From assembly GCA_045546995.1 (NCBI GenBank), contig JAZQDW010000028.1, positions 1 to 48,087 of the forward strand: 48,087 bases of DNA, written 5' to 3'. A program made the position numbers and the translations under genes. The stretch is from Firm-08 sp045546995 (GTDB lineage: Bacteria > Bacillota > Clostridia > Oscillospirales > QAKW01). Within the stretch, counting starts at the first letter, position 1. Every line of letters starts with the position of its first letter. Positions 1-5,817 of this stretch are shown piece after piece. The notes beneath the pieces were generated by a model that had not been told where the DNA came from, did not search any database, and saw only the letters and a program-made list of their open reading frames with translations.

Positions 1-271
1 GGGGTTCAGTCGGGGGTTCGGTAACCGGGGGTGTGGTAGCCGGGGGTGTGGTAGCCGGAGGAGTTACGACAACCGGAGGCTTCTGCACCTCGTTGGTAAT
101 CGACTCCTCAGTAATCGTCAGAGTGGGTTGTTGCATCAGCACACCCAACATACTGCTGTTGTCCTGCGCATTGTTACCGGCACCGACGGGACGACTGACA
201 TAGTTACAGCCGGTCAGCGCGATCACCATTACAAGCAGCAGAACCGCAGCGACTAAACTTTTGCGTTTCAT
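1..271 (-). CDS. Putative lipoprotein with Pro/Thr-rich stalk (3' end cut by window)
   Basis: Only the N-terminal 90 residues are in the window; the reading frame runs off position 1. The start at 271 is chosen because AGGAGG lies 7 bases upstream; an ATG at 277 overlaps that site. The protein begins MKRKSLVAAVLLLVMVIALTGC, a lipoprotein signal peptide whose LTGC lipobox places the lipidated Cys at residue 22, so the mature protein should sit on the outer face of the membrane. After about 45 polar residues it becomes a PPATT/PPVTE repeat typical of extended cell-wall-crossing stalks. The functional domain lies beyond the window edge, so no function can be given. Confidence 0.8.
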   Translation of the reverse strand, partial: MKRKSLVAAVLLLVMVIALTGCNYVSRPVGAGNNAQDNSSMLGVLMQQPTLTITEESITNEVQKPPVVVTPPATTPPATTPPVTEPPTEP

Positions 272-327
272 AAACATACCTCCTAAAAGTTAGCCTACCA
301 AACTAAAATTCATAAAATACTACTGTA

Positions 328-356
328 AGTATAACATAATATAATATATACTGCAA
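328..356 (-). promoter_or_regulatory. SigA-type promoter of the lipoprotein gene
   Basis: Read on the minus strand: TTGCAG (351-356), a 17-base AT-rich spacer, then TATACT (328-333). It lies about 55 bases upstream of the start at 271. The leader contains TTAG...GGCTAAC around 290-310, which only weakly resembles a DtxR-type box. Confidence 0.6.
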
Positions 357-422
357 GTGTAATTTTTAAATTGTTTAATTTGCATAAAAAAAGCAAGGAA
401 ATATTGTTTATTTTCCCGAAAA

Positions 423-620
423 TTATTTTATTTTGTACAACGGTTTGAGCTGTTCAAACACACCTTTGCGTTGTCGACGCAATTCCGACAACTGCAAATT
501 GACCTTGTCCACCATTTCCGGCTCGGAAATCACAACAAAGCAAGCCTCCAGACACCGGATTTTCCGATCGATATCCCGCAGAACCTCCAGCAGTTGTCCG
601 TAACAAGCAGATGAGCGCAT
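423..620 (-). CDS. DUF2508 (YaaL-like) family small protein
   Basis: A 65-residue basic, mainly helical protein. The start at 620 is preferred because GGAG lies 7 bases upstream; upstream in-frame ATGs at 626 and 644 overlap or precede that site. The pattern LLEVLRDIDRKI...FVVISEPEMVDKVNLQLSEL matches my memory of DUF2508, in which a helical Leu-rich N-terminus is followed by F..v.dPelID..iyeL. Members are short Firmicutes proteins of unknown function; B. subtilis YaaL is in the recR-bofA region. It stands alone here next to spoIID. No clear terminator is seen downstream. Family assignment is moderate and no function is implied. Confidence 0.6.
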   Translation of the reverse strand: MRSSACYGQLLEVLRDIDRKIRCLEACFVVISEPEMVDKVNLQLSELRRQRKGVFEQLKPLYKIK

Positions 621-957
621 AAGCATTCTCCTTTCCACAAACATTTTTGACGTTCTTTCAAAAATTTATGAAGTAAAAGATAAAAAAATGAATAATCGTT
701 TTTGCGCCGCACAAACTAACCTTGTCATCCATCATATTTTTTGTACAAAAAGCAATTCTCGCCACAAGGAAAAATGCGGCAAATCCTTGCCGCACAAGAT
801 ATTCGGTGTGTTCGACACAATGTCGCAATTGGCATACCGATGAAAGAGGGATGACATTTTTCCTGTTTGCGAGCGATGGCCGTCCCGTCACTTTCGGGGC
901 GGTCATTGTCATTTACGGACAGCCCTTTTCATATATATTTGGTAAGGAGGACGCAAG
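621..957 (+). promoter_or_regulatory. Divergent intergenic region with structured leader of spoIID
   Basis: This 337-base gap has no supported gene. It holds a perfect 8-bp hairpin (775-782 with 787-794, loop ATCC) and a second GC-rich hairpin near 873-903 (GGCCGTCCCG with CGGGGCGGTC, two G-U pairs). Both lie upstream of the spoIID ribosome site AAGGAGG at about 942-948. I do not recognise a known riboswitch. No convincing sigma-E promoter was found, although spoIID is sigma-E dependent in B. subtilis. Confidence 0.4.
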
Positions 958-1926
958 ATGAAGCCGACAAAACTGTATCCTTTGTTTTTTATATTATGTT
1001 TTTGCCTGATTCCTTATTTTTGCAACGGATTCAAAGCAGAACCGACCGAAAGTGCTCCGCAAAATGATTTCAAGGTCACGCTGTTGCGCACCGAAAGCAA
1101 AGAGGTGCAAGAAATCCCGCTGGAAGAATATCTTTGCGGTGTCGTCTCAGCGGAGATGCAGGCAAATTTTGAAAGTGAAGCGCTGAAAGCGCAGACCGTC
1201 GCCGCCTGCAGTTACACCCTTTACCGTTACGAGCACCAAAAAAACGACCCCGATGCAAAAAGTGAGCATCCCGACGCCTACGTCTGCGACGACCACACCC
1301 ACTGCAAGGCCTATCTTTCTAAAGAGGAGGCGCGTAAGCGTTGGGGCGCCGGCTGGTTTGACAAGTATTACGAAAACATCACCACCGCCGTGCGACAAGT
1401 ATGCGGACAGGTCATCACCTACAACGGGCAGACCATAAACGCCGTTTTTCATGCCATTTCCAGTGGTCGCACCGAATCGGCGGAAAACGTATGGGGCACA
1501 CCCGTCCCCTATCTTGTTTCGGTGGACAGCTCGGTCGATACGGTAGTGGCCGGATATGAGACCGTGGTATCCTTTACCCTTGAGGAAGCAAAACGCCGGT
1601 TGCAAACGCTGGACATCCCGTTGGGAGACGACCCAAAAAAATGGTTTGAGCCGCCATTGCTGGGCAGCGCCGGCAGTGTAGACAGCGTTCGCATCTGTGG
1701 TGTGGACGTTAAAGGCACAGACGTGCGCAAGGCGTTTGATCTACGCAGTACCGCCTTTTCCGTTTCCGTAAATGAAAAAAACGTCATTTTCACCGTGCAC
1801 GGTTACGGTCATCAAGTGGGAATGAGTCAGCACGGGGCAAATGAACTGGCAAAGAAAGGAAAAACCTATGCCGAAATCCTGCAGCATTATTACAGCGGTG
1901 TAAAAATTCAAAATTATAATTTTTAG
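958..1926 (+). CDS. spoIID: SpoIID, stage II sporulation protein D (peptidoglycan lytic transglycosylase)
   Basis: SpoIID degrades glycan strands during engulfment of the forespore, acting from the mother-cell membrane with SpoIIM and SpoIIP. The 322-residue protein begins with an uncleaved signal anchor (about residues 7-23). The family core follows: IPLEEYLCGVVSAEMQ with its catalytic-region Glu, then SEALKAQTVAACSYTLYR, the AISSGRTESAENVWG motif, and the C-terminal GYGHQVGMSQHGANELAKKG. Start at ATG 958 has AAGGAGG 9 bases upstream. Length is close to the usual 320-340. A spoIIQ-like gene follows after 53 bases, so two engulfment-stage genes are adjacent. SpoIIM and SpoIIP are not in this window. 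Confidence 0.95.
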   Translation: MKPTKLYPLFFILCFCLIPYFCNGFKAEPTESAPQNDFKVTLLRTESKEVQEIPLEEYLCGVVSAEMQANFESEALKAQTVAACSYTLYRYEHQKNDPDAKSEHPDAYVCDDHTHCKAYLSKEEARKRWGAGWFDKYYENITTAVRQVCGQVITYNGQTINAVFHAISSGRTESAENVWGTPVPYLVSVDSSVDTVVAGYETVVSFTLEEAKRRLQTLDIPLGDDPKKWFEPPLLGSAGSVDSVRICGVDVKGTDVRKAFDLRSTAFSVSVNEKNVIFTVHGYGHQVGMSQHGANELAKKGKTYAEILQHYYSGVKIQNYNF

Positions 1927-1930
1927 TGTT

Positions 1931-1960
1931 GCATATTTTTCAGCTTCGTCGGCAAAGATA
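1931..1960 (+). promoter_or_regulatory. Candidate sigma-F promoter of the spoIIQ-like gene
   Basis: GCATA (1931-1935), exactly 15 bases, then GGCAAAGATA (1951-1960). This fits the forespore sigma-F pattern as I remember it (GYATA, 15 bases, GG followed by an A-rich -10) with about one mismatch. B. subtilis spoIIQ is sigma-F dependent. The transcript leader would be very short, since the ribosome site GGAGG starts at 1966. Confidence 0.45.
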
Positions 1961-1979
1961 AGGACGGAGGTAGAATATT

Positions 1980-2654
1980 ATGAATGCAAACAAAATCAAA
2001 AGCGTGGCTCGCTTTATCAAAGAAAAGAAATACTACTTAGCCGTGACAATGTGTATTTTAACAGTAGGAGCCGTGGGATTGATCTCTTACAACAAGGCCC
2101 AAAACATCTGGGATGACACCACTCTGCCGGAAAATACAACGCTGGATGCGGAGGATGCATCCATCCCGCAGGAAAACACCCCGGCTGACGACAGTCTGAG
2201 CGCATCCAAGCCCACAAAACAACCGGAGAGTGCTCCGCAAAAGGCCAAAGAATATATTTTGCCCGTGGATGGAACCATCGACGTAGGCTATAGTGAGGAT
2301 ACGCCGATTTACTCCAAAACGCTGGCCGACTGGCGCACCCACAGCGGCATTGATTACGTGGTGGCGCTGGGCACCGAGGTTAAGGCCGTCAATGACGGTG
2401 TAGTGGAAAAGATCGTCACCGACGATTTGATGGGAACGTCGGTAACCATTCGACACACAGACGGATATGCCAGCACCTACGCCAATCTGGAAAACGGTAT
2501 CACGCTGAAAAAAGATCAGTTGATCTCCCAGGGAGATACCGTAGGTAAAGTGGGCAAAAGCGCCATCATTGAGGTGGCGCAGGAGCCGCATCTGCATTTC
2601 GAGGTCAGCTATGACGGCAAGACAGTCGATCCGTTGAAGCTCTACGACAAATAA
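1980..2654 (+). CDS. spoIIQ: SpoIIQ-like LytM/M23 peptidase, forespore membrane
   Basis: A 224-residue bitopic protein with a basic N-terminus, one membrane helix (about residues 20-36), a Pro/Ser/Thr-rich linker to about residue 85, and a LytM (peptidase M23) domain. In sporulators SpoIIQ sits in the forespore membrane and binds SpoIIIAH across the septal space. The zinc-binding motifs are intact here: HSGIDY (H..xD) and HLHFEV. B. subtilis SpoIIQ has lost part of the site while clostridial versions keep it, so this one may be an active endopeptidase (inference). Start ATG 1980 follows GGAGG. Placement after spoIID and the sigma-F-like promoter support the sporulation role over a general M23 hydrolase. 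Confidence 0.85.
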   Translation: MNANKIKSVARFIKEKKYYLAVTMCILTVGAVGLISYNKAQNIWDDTTLPENTTLDAEDASIPQENTPADDSLSASKPTKQPESAPQKAKEYILPVDGTIDVGYSEDTPIYSKTLADWRTHSGIDYVVALGTEVKAVNDGVVEKIVTDDLMGTSVTIRHTDGYASTYANLENGITLKKDQLISQGDTVGKVGKSAIIEVAQEPHLHFEVSYDGKTVDPLKLYDK

Positions 2655-2661
2655 TGCTTGT

Positions 2662-2704
2662 CCCTCCTCTGCTTTTATGGTATGATAAGAGCAAAGGGAG
2701 GGAT
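2662..2704 (+). promoter_or_regulatory. Promoter and Shine-Dalgarno-enclosing hairpin before the LUD gene
   Basis: TCCCTCC (2662-2668) pairs with GGAGGGA (2698-2704), and GCTTTTAT (2672-2679) pairs with ATAAGAGC (2686-2693) with one G-U, around a 6-base loop. The 3' arm is the ribosome site of the next gene (ATG 2710). The same stretch carries a possible SigA promoter, TTGTCC (2660-2665), 17 bases, TATGAT (2683-2688), so the hairpin may also be an operator or a terminator remnant of spoIIQ. Confidence 0.5.
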
Positions 2705-2709
2705 TTTGC

Positions 2710-3342
2710 ATGAATACGGAAAAAACCGTTCAAAATTTGAAACGAAACCGAATGAACGTAGTGGTTGTCGAAAACAAAGAGCAGGTGCTTACCGTTTTGC
2801 AACAGTTGATGCCGGAGGGCAGCAGTGTCACCCACGGCGGCTCGGTAACACTGGAACAATGCGGCATCCCCGATTGGTTACGACAACAGAATTATCAATA
2901 TCTGGACCGCACCGCCGTGGCCGACCCGCGGGAGGTGTATCTGACGGGATATGGAGCAGATTTCTTTTTGACCTCCTCCAACGCCATCACCGAAAACGGC
3001 GAGCTGTACAACGTGGACGGCAACAGCAACCGCATCAGTGCCATTGCCTACGGTCCGCAGCGCGTGATCGTCATTGCCGGCACCAACAAAATCGTGCCTG
3101 ACCTGGAGGCGGCCGCCCGCCGTGTCAAAACCGTGGCAGCGCCCAAAAATGCGGCGCGGCTGCACTGCGATACCTATTGCGCCGTTAAGGGGCAATGTGT
3201 CAGCCTGCAAAAGGACGCTCCGCAGATGACTGACGGCTGTCAAAGTCCGGGACGGATCTGCCGCAACTATCTGATCAGCGGCCCGCAAAGGGATATCGGG
3301 CGCATCACGGTCATATTAGTCAATGAAAATTTAGGATACTGA
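2710..3342 (+). CDS. LUD-domain protein (LutC/YkgG-like)
   Basis: A 210-residue protein of the LUD (DUF162) family. The diagnostic stretch is present: SSVTHGGSVTLEQCGI, then the central FFLTSSNAITENGELYNVDGNSNRISAIAYGPQRVIVIAGTNKIV segments and a Cys-bearing C-terminal half. Related proteins include LutC of the L-lactate oxidation complex LutABC, but no LutA or LutB gene is near, so this is one of the stand-alone clostridial LUD proteins with unknown substrate. The C-terminal cysteines (CDTYCAVKGQCVSL, then a CQSPGRIC stretch) could bind a metal or cluster (inference). Start ATG 2710 has GGGAGGG 7 bases upstream. Confidence 0.85.
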   Translation: MNTEKTVQNLKRNRMNVVVVENKEQVLTVLQQLMPEGSSVTHGGSVTLEQCGIPDWLRQQNYQYLDRTAVADPREVYLTGYGADFFLTSSNAITENGELYNVDGNSNRISAIAYGPQRVIVIAGTNKIVPDLEAAARRVKTVAAPKNAARLHCDTYCAVKGQCVSLQKDAPQMTDGCQSPGRICRNYLISGPQRDIGRITVILVNENLGY

Positions 3343-3347
3343 TGAGT

Positions 3348-3401
3348 AAACCTCCTGCAAATGGTAATACTAAATAACAGTATTAACGATGCAGGAGGTT
3401 T
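3348..3401 (+). promoter_or_regulatory. Long hairpin enclosing the rubrerythrin Shine-Dalgarno
   Basis: AAACCTCCTGCA (3348-3359) pairs perfectly with TGCAGGAGGTTT (3390-3401), and an inner TAATACT/AGTATTA (3365-3371 with 3379-3385) is also perfect. The 3' arm contains AGGAGG, the ribosome site of the ATG at 3405, and runs into TTTTTT. It could be a terminator of the LUD gene, a translational switch for rubrerythrin, or (inner 7-7-7 palindrome) a repressor site. Confidence 0.7.
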
Positions 3402-3404
3402 TTT

Positions 3405-3944
3405 ATGAATTTAAAAGGGAGCAAAACGGAAGCCAATCTGACGGCCGCCTTTGCCGGCGAAAGTCAAGCACGCAACAAATACACCTTTTATGCGGAGCAA
3501 GCACGCAAGGAAGGCTATGGTCAGATTGCCGATCTGCTGGAGTTGACCGCAAAAAACGAACAGCAGCACGCCGAAATCTGGTTTAAGGCTCTGTGCGGCG
3601 GCAATATCGGAGAAACTGCCCACAATCTCAGAGATGCGGCGGCAGGCGAGCATTTTGAGTGGGCAGAGATGTATGCCGGCTTTGCCGAGGAAGCGCGCAA
3701 AGAAGGCTTTACAGAGATTGCCTATCTGTTTGAAGCGGTAGGCAAGATCGAAAGCGAACACGAGCAACGTTTTTTGAAACTACTTGAAAACGTTCAGCAA
3801 AACAAAGTGTTTAAAAAAGATGAGAGCGAAAACTGGGTCTGCTCACACTGCGGATACGTCCACAACGGAAGCGAAGCACCGGGCATTTGCCCCGTTTGCA
3901 AAAATCCCCGTTCCGGCTTTGCCCTGCAGGCCAAAAATTACTAA
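3405..3944 (+). CDS. rbr: Rubrerythrin
   Basis: A 179-residue cytosolic diiron peroxidase that reduces hydrogen peroxide in anaerobes. The N-terminal ferritin-like four-helix domain (residues 1-135) carries the ligand motifs EANLTAAFAGESQARNKY, NEQQHAEIW and, in the second pair, AEEARKEGF...IESEHEQRF. The C-terminal rubredoxin-like domain has CSHCGY and CPVCKNP, the four Cys that bind one iron. Length and domain order are canonical. It follows the LUD gene by 62 bases that form a hairpin containing its ribosome site, so its expression may be structurally controlled. No rubredoxin or superoxide reductase gene is adjacent. Confidence 0.97.
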   Translation: MNLKGSKTEANLTAAFAGESQARNKYTFYAEQARKEGYGQIADLLELTAKNEQQHAEIWFKALCGGNIGETAHNLRDAAAGEHFEWAEMYAGFAEEARKEGFTEIAYLFEAVGKIESEHEQRFLKLLENVQQNKVFKKDESENWVCSHCGYVHNGSEAPGICPVCKNPRSGFALQAKNY

Positions 3945-3962
3945 AAAAACGGATGAGCGTAG

Positions 3963-4167
3963 GCGTTGTACCCGTAAGGATACAACGCAACGAAATAAAT
4001 CCCTTGCGGGATTTGTGAAATACGCTTTGCGCGTGAAATATTGCTCCGCAATGTGAAATGCGCTGCGGCGCATAGGGATTTATTTTATTTCACATCAAGC
4101 AAAGCGAGATATTTCACAATGTGTCTTGACACATTATTTCACGTTTTGCAATAGCAAAACATTTCAC
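3963..4167. repeat. Array of small hairpins with an inverting 7-base spacer
   Basis: Perfect or near-perfect hairpins follow one another: 3963-3988 (8-bp stem), 3997-4014 (AAATCCC/GGGATTT), 4022-4034 (ACGC/GCGT), 4040-4052 (ATTGC/GCAAT), 4058-4073 (ATGCGC/GCGCAT), 4094-4110 (imperfect), 4118-4135 (AATGTGTC/GACACATT) and 4143-4160 (GTTTTGC/GCAAAAC). In the first half the spacers are GTGAAAT (4015, 4033, 4053); in the second half they are ATTTCAC (4087, 4111, 4136, 4161), the reverse complement. An outer 12-bp pairing, 3993-4004 with 4074-4085, encloses the first group. It holds no plausible gene. It resembles short palindromic intergenic elements I associate with gut Clostridia, but I cannot name a family. 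Confidence 0.8.
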
Positions 4168-4193
4168 TAAATATATTTCTTTTAAAGATAGTA

Positions 4194-4226
4194 AAAAGGA
4201 TGTATAGAAATTCTACACATCCTTTT
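4194..4226. terminator. Bidirectional intrinsic terminator
   Basis: AAAAGGATGT (4194-4203) pairs with ACATCCTTTT (4217-4226), with an inner TAGAA/TTCTA. It separates the rubrerythrin side from the convergent HXXEE gene. Confidence 0.75.
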
Positions 4227-4338
4227 AATTTTGTCTCATACCGTAACAAGCAGGGAAAATGTATATCATATTTTCCACTTGTTAGGCGAACCTAAAACCC
4301 TTTTACAAACAAATATCATCTGTTCGATAAATTGGAAT

Positions 4339-4941
4339 TTACGTTTTGGATTTGATTATATTTAGCATATCCTTGTAGGAGATTCCATTGATTGCAAGCA
4401 CTCTGTTTTGCATAACAGCAAAACTCACGAACATACAAACAATACCTAACAGACAGTCTTTTCCTGTTATCATTTTGTTTGTTATTAAATAGTAAATGTT
4501 GAAAACAGATAAAGCCAGCATCATATATGCCGTGCCCATTCCTGGGGTATAAAATTTTTTTGATTTGGACAGTTTGACACCCATGGTATGTACCAAGCCT
4601 TCAAAAACGCCAAGAAAGACAGGTATCAGAGTCAAAAATACTACTGAGTCCAAAAAATATGGGATGATATGAATAAGCAGAAGTAAAATTATTACTGGTA
4701 TGTGTGATAGTTCCTTTGCATCCTCACTAAATTTCTTGCCTATCATTCCTTCCATGATGTTTACAAATCCACCAGGAAATCTATTTTCTTCCCACTCGTG
4801 TAGTGTAAAAAGAAACACATATGCTACAAGCATTTTTTGTGTCAGTGATGGTGCTGTATTAAAAATTGCAACCATTGCAACAAAGGTAAACATCAATGTA
4901 GTTAGGATTTCAAGATTGTACTTAATAAGCAATCGCCTCAT
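4339..4941 (-). CDS. HXXEE-domain membrane protein
   Basis: A 200-residue very hydrophobic protein with about six predicted membrane segments. The family signature HxxEE is seen as LHEWEENRFPGGF near residue 47, and a second conserved His-Glu region (FEGLVHTMG) lies near residue 114. HXXEE proteins are small bacterial membrane proteins of unknown function; the His/Glu residues suggest metal-dependent chemistry but this is not established. ATG 4941 follows AGGAG by 8 bases, and TATAAT on the minus strand (5011-5016) may be its -10. The gene is clearly richer in A+T than its neighbours and is flanked by the hairpin array, which suggests it was acquired. Confidence 0.85.
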   Translation of the reverse strand: MRRLLIKYNLEILTTLMFTFVAMVAIFNTAPSLTQKMLVAYVFLFTLHEWEENRFPGGFVNIMEGMIGKKFSEDAKELSHIPVIILLLLIHIIPYFLDSVVFLTLIPVFLGVFEGLVHTMGVKLSKSKKFYTPGMGTAYMMLALSVFNIYYLITNKMITGKDCLLGIVCMFVSFAVMQNRVLAINGISYKDMLNIIKSKT

Positions 4942-5049
4942 ACCGAACGCTCCTTTTCGTGATGGTTTTAGGTAAACCTTTCTACAAATTCTTATTTATC
5001 GGTCAGTTGTATTATAGCATAACTTGACTAACAAATAAAGAGAATATTA

Positions 5050-5084
5050 AAAACACCCACAGCTTTGAGAACTATGGGTGTTTT
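5050..5084 (-). terminator. Intrinsic terminator of the NUDIX gene
   Basis: AAAACACCCA (5050-5059) pairs with TGGGTGTTTT (5075-5084) around a 15-base loop; U-runs on both sides make it usable from either strand. Confidence 0.8.
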
Positions 5085-5140
5085 CGCATCTTGCTGTACT
5101 GTCCTTAATTGTACGGCTCCTACTCATCCGTTTTTTCAGT

Positions 5141-5686
5141 TTATTTATTTCGAAGAGCGTGAGCTTTCAACAGAGCGATCTGCGTTTTGGCGTCGATGAT
5201 CTCCCCAGACAGCACGAGAGCCACCGCCTCGTCCAACGACATTTTATGAACTTGCAGAAACTCATCCTCATCCGGCTTGGGAGGCATAAATCCGTTACAT
5301 TCGGCCATATAAATATATATAATTTCCGAATCGTACGCCGGGGTGGGCGCAAGGATTCCCAGATCGATCAGTTGGTCGGTCGTGCCGCCGACCTCCTCCC
5401 GCAGTTCGCGCAGGGCGCATTGCTTGGGGTCCTCCCCTTTTTCCAGCTTGCCGGCAGGAATTTCCAGTGTGATACGGCCGATGCCGTAGCGGTATTGCTC
5501 CACCAGCAATATCTGTCCGTCGTCATCCATCGGCAGCACACCGCTGCCACCGTTATGCAAAACACGATTCCGATCCGTCAAATGCTGATTGGGCAGTTGT
5601 ACAACGCCCTGTGTGACCCGAAAGACCGGACAAGTATAGACTTCTTTTTCCTCTACCGTAATTTCCTTCAAATCCAAAACAATCAC
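5141..5686 (-). CDS. NUDIX hydrolase, ADP-ribose pyrophosphatase type
   Basis: A 181-residue cytosolic enzyme expected to hydrolyse ADP-ribose to AMP and ribose 5-phosphate. The NUDIX box is complete: Gly79, Glu85, then Arg93-Glu-Leu-Arg-Glu-Glu98 and Gly100, with the usual GX5EX7REUXEEXGU spacing. The preceding QYRYGIGRITLEIPAGK and the downstream Pro (LAPTPAYDSEIIYIYMAE) are typical of the ADP-ribose subfamily. It is monocistronic, ends at the terminator at 5084-5050, and is read from a promoter that overlaps a DtxR-like palindrome, so iron or manganese control is possible (inference). Confidence 0.92.
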   Translation of the reverse strand: MIVLDLKEITVEEKEVYTCPVFRVTQGVVQLPNQHLTDRNRVLHNGGSGVLPMDDDGQILLVEQYRYGIGRITLEIPAGKLEKGEDPKQCALRELREEVGGTTDQLIDLGILAPTPAYDSEIIYIYMAECNGFMPPKPDEDEFLQVHKMSLDEAVALVLSGEIIDAKTQIALLKAHALRNK

Positions 5687-5697
5687 TCCTTTTGCAA

Positions 5698-5711
5698 TTA
5701 GGTTAGCCTAA
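5698..5711. promoter_or_regulatory. DtxR/IdeR-like half of a metal-repressor box
   Basis: TTAGGTTAGCCTAA is a perfect 5-4-5 palindrome and equals the first 14 bases of the DtxR consensus as I remember it (TTAGGTTAGCCTAACCTAA). It overlaps the minus-strand -10 TAACCT (5700-5705) of the NUDIX gene, the classic repressor position. Confidence 0.5.
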
Positions 5712-5722
5712 AAAAGAAAATC

Positions 5723-5777
5723 TGTCAAGAAAATTAACATTTATTTTCTTGACAAAAAGGCAAAGCTATTGCATAAT
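5723..5777. promoter_or_regulatory. Divergent SigA promoters built into a 12-bp inverted repeat
   Basis: TGTCAAGAAAAT (5723-5734) and ATTTTCTTGACA (5743-5754) are perfect inverted repeats, and each arm carries a TTGACA -35. Plus strand: TTGACA 5749-5754, 17 bases, CATAAT 5772-5777, for the glycosidase-domain gene. Minus strand: TTGACA 5728-5723, 17 bases, TAACCT 5705-5700, for the NUDIX gene. Confidence 0.65.
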
Positions 5778-5817
5778 TATTATGCATTAATATATTCAAT
5801 ATGTGAAGGTGAAATAT

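Noticed and set aside
287..312. DtxR box upstream of the lipoprotein gene
   Set aside because: Only the GGCTAAC half agrees with the consensus; the rest matches poorly.
721..957. Known riboswitch (c-di-GMP, c-di-AMP, purine) upstream of spoIID
   Set aside because: None of the conserved core sequences I know could be found.
3963..4167. CRISPR array
   Set aside because: The constant part is only 7 bases, it inverts half-way, and the variable parts are palindromes, which does not fit repeat-spacer structure; no cas genes are present.
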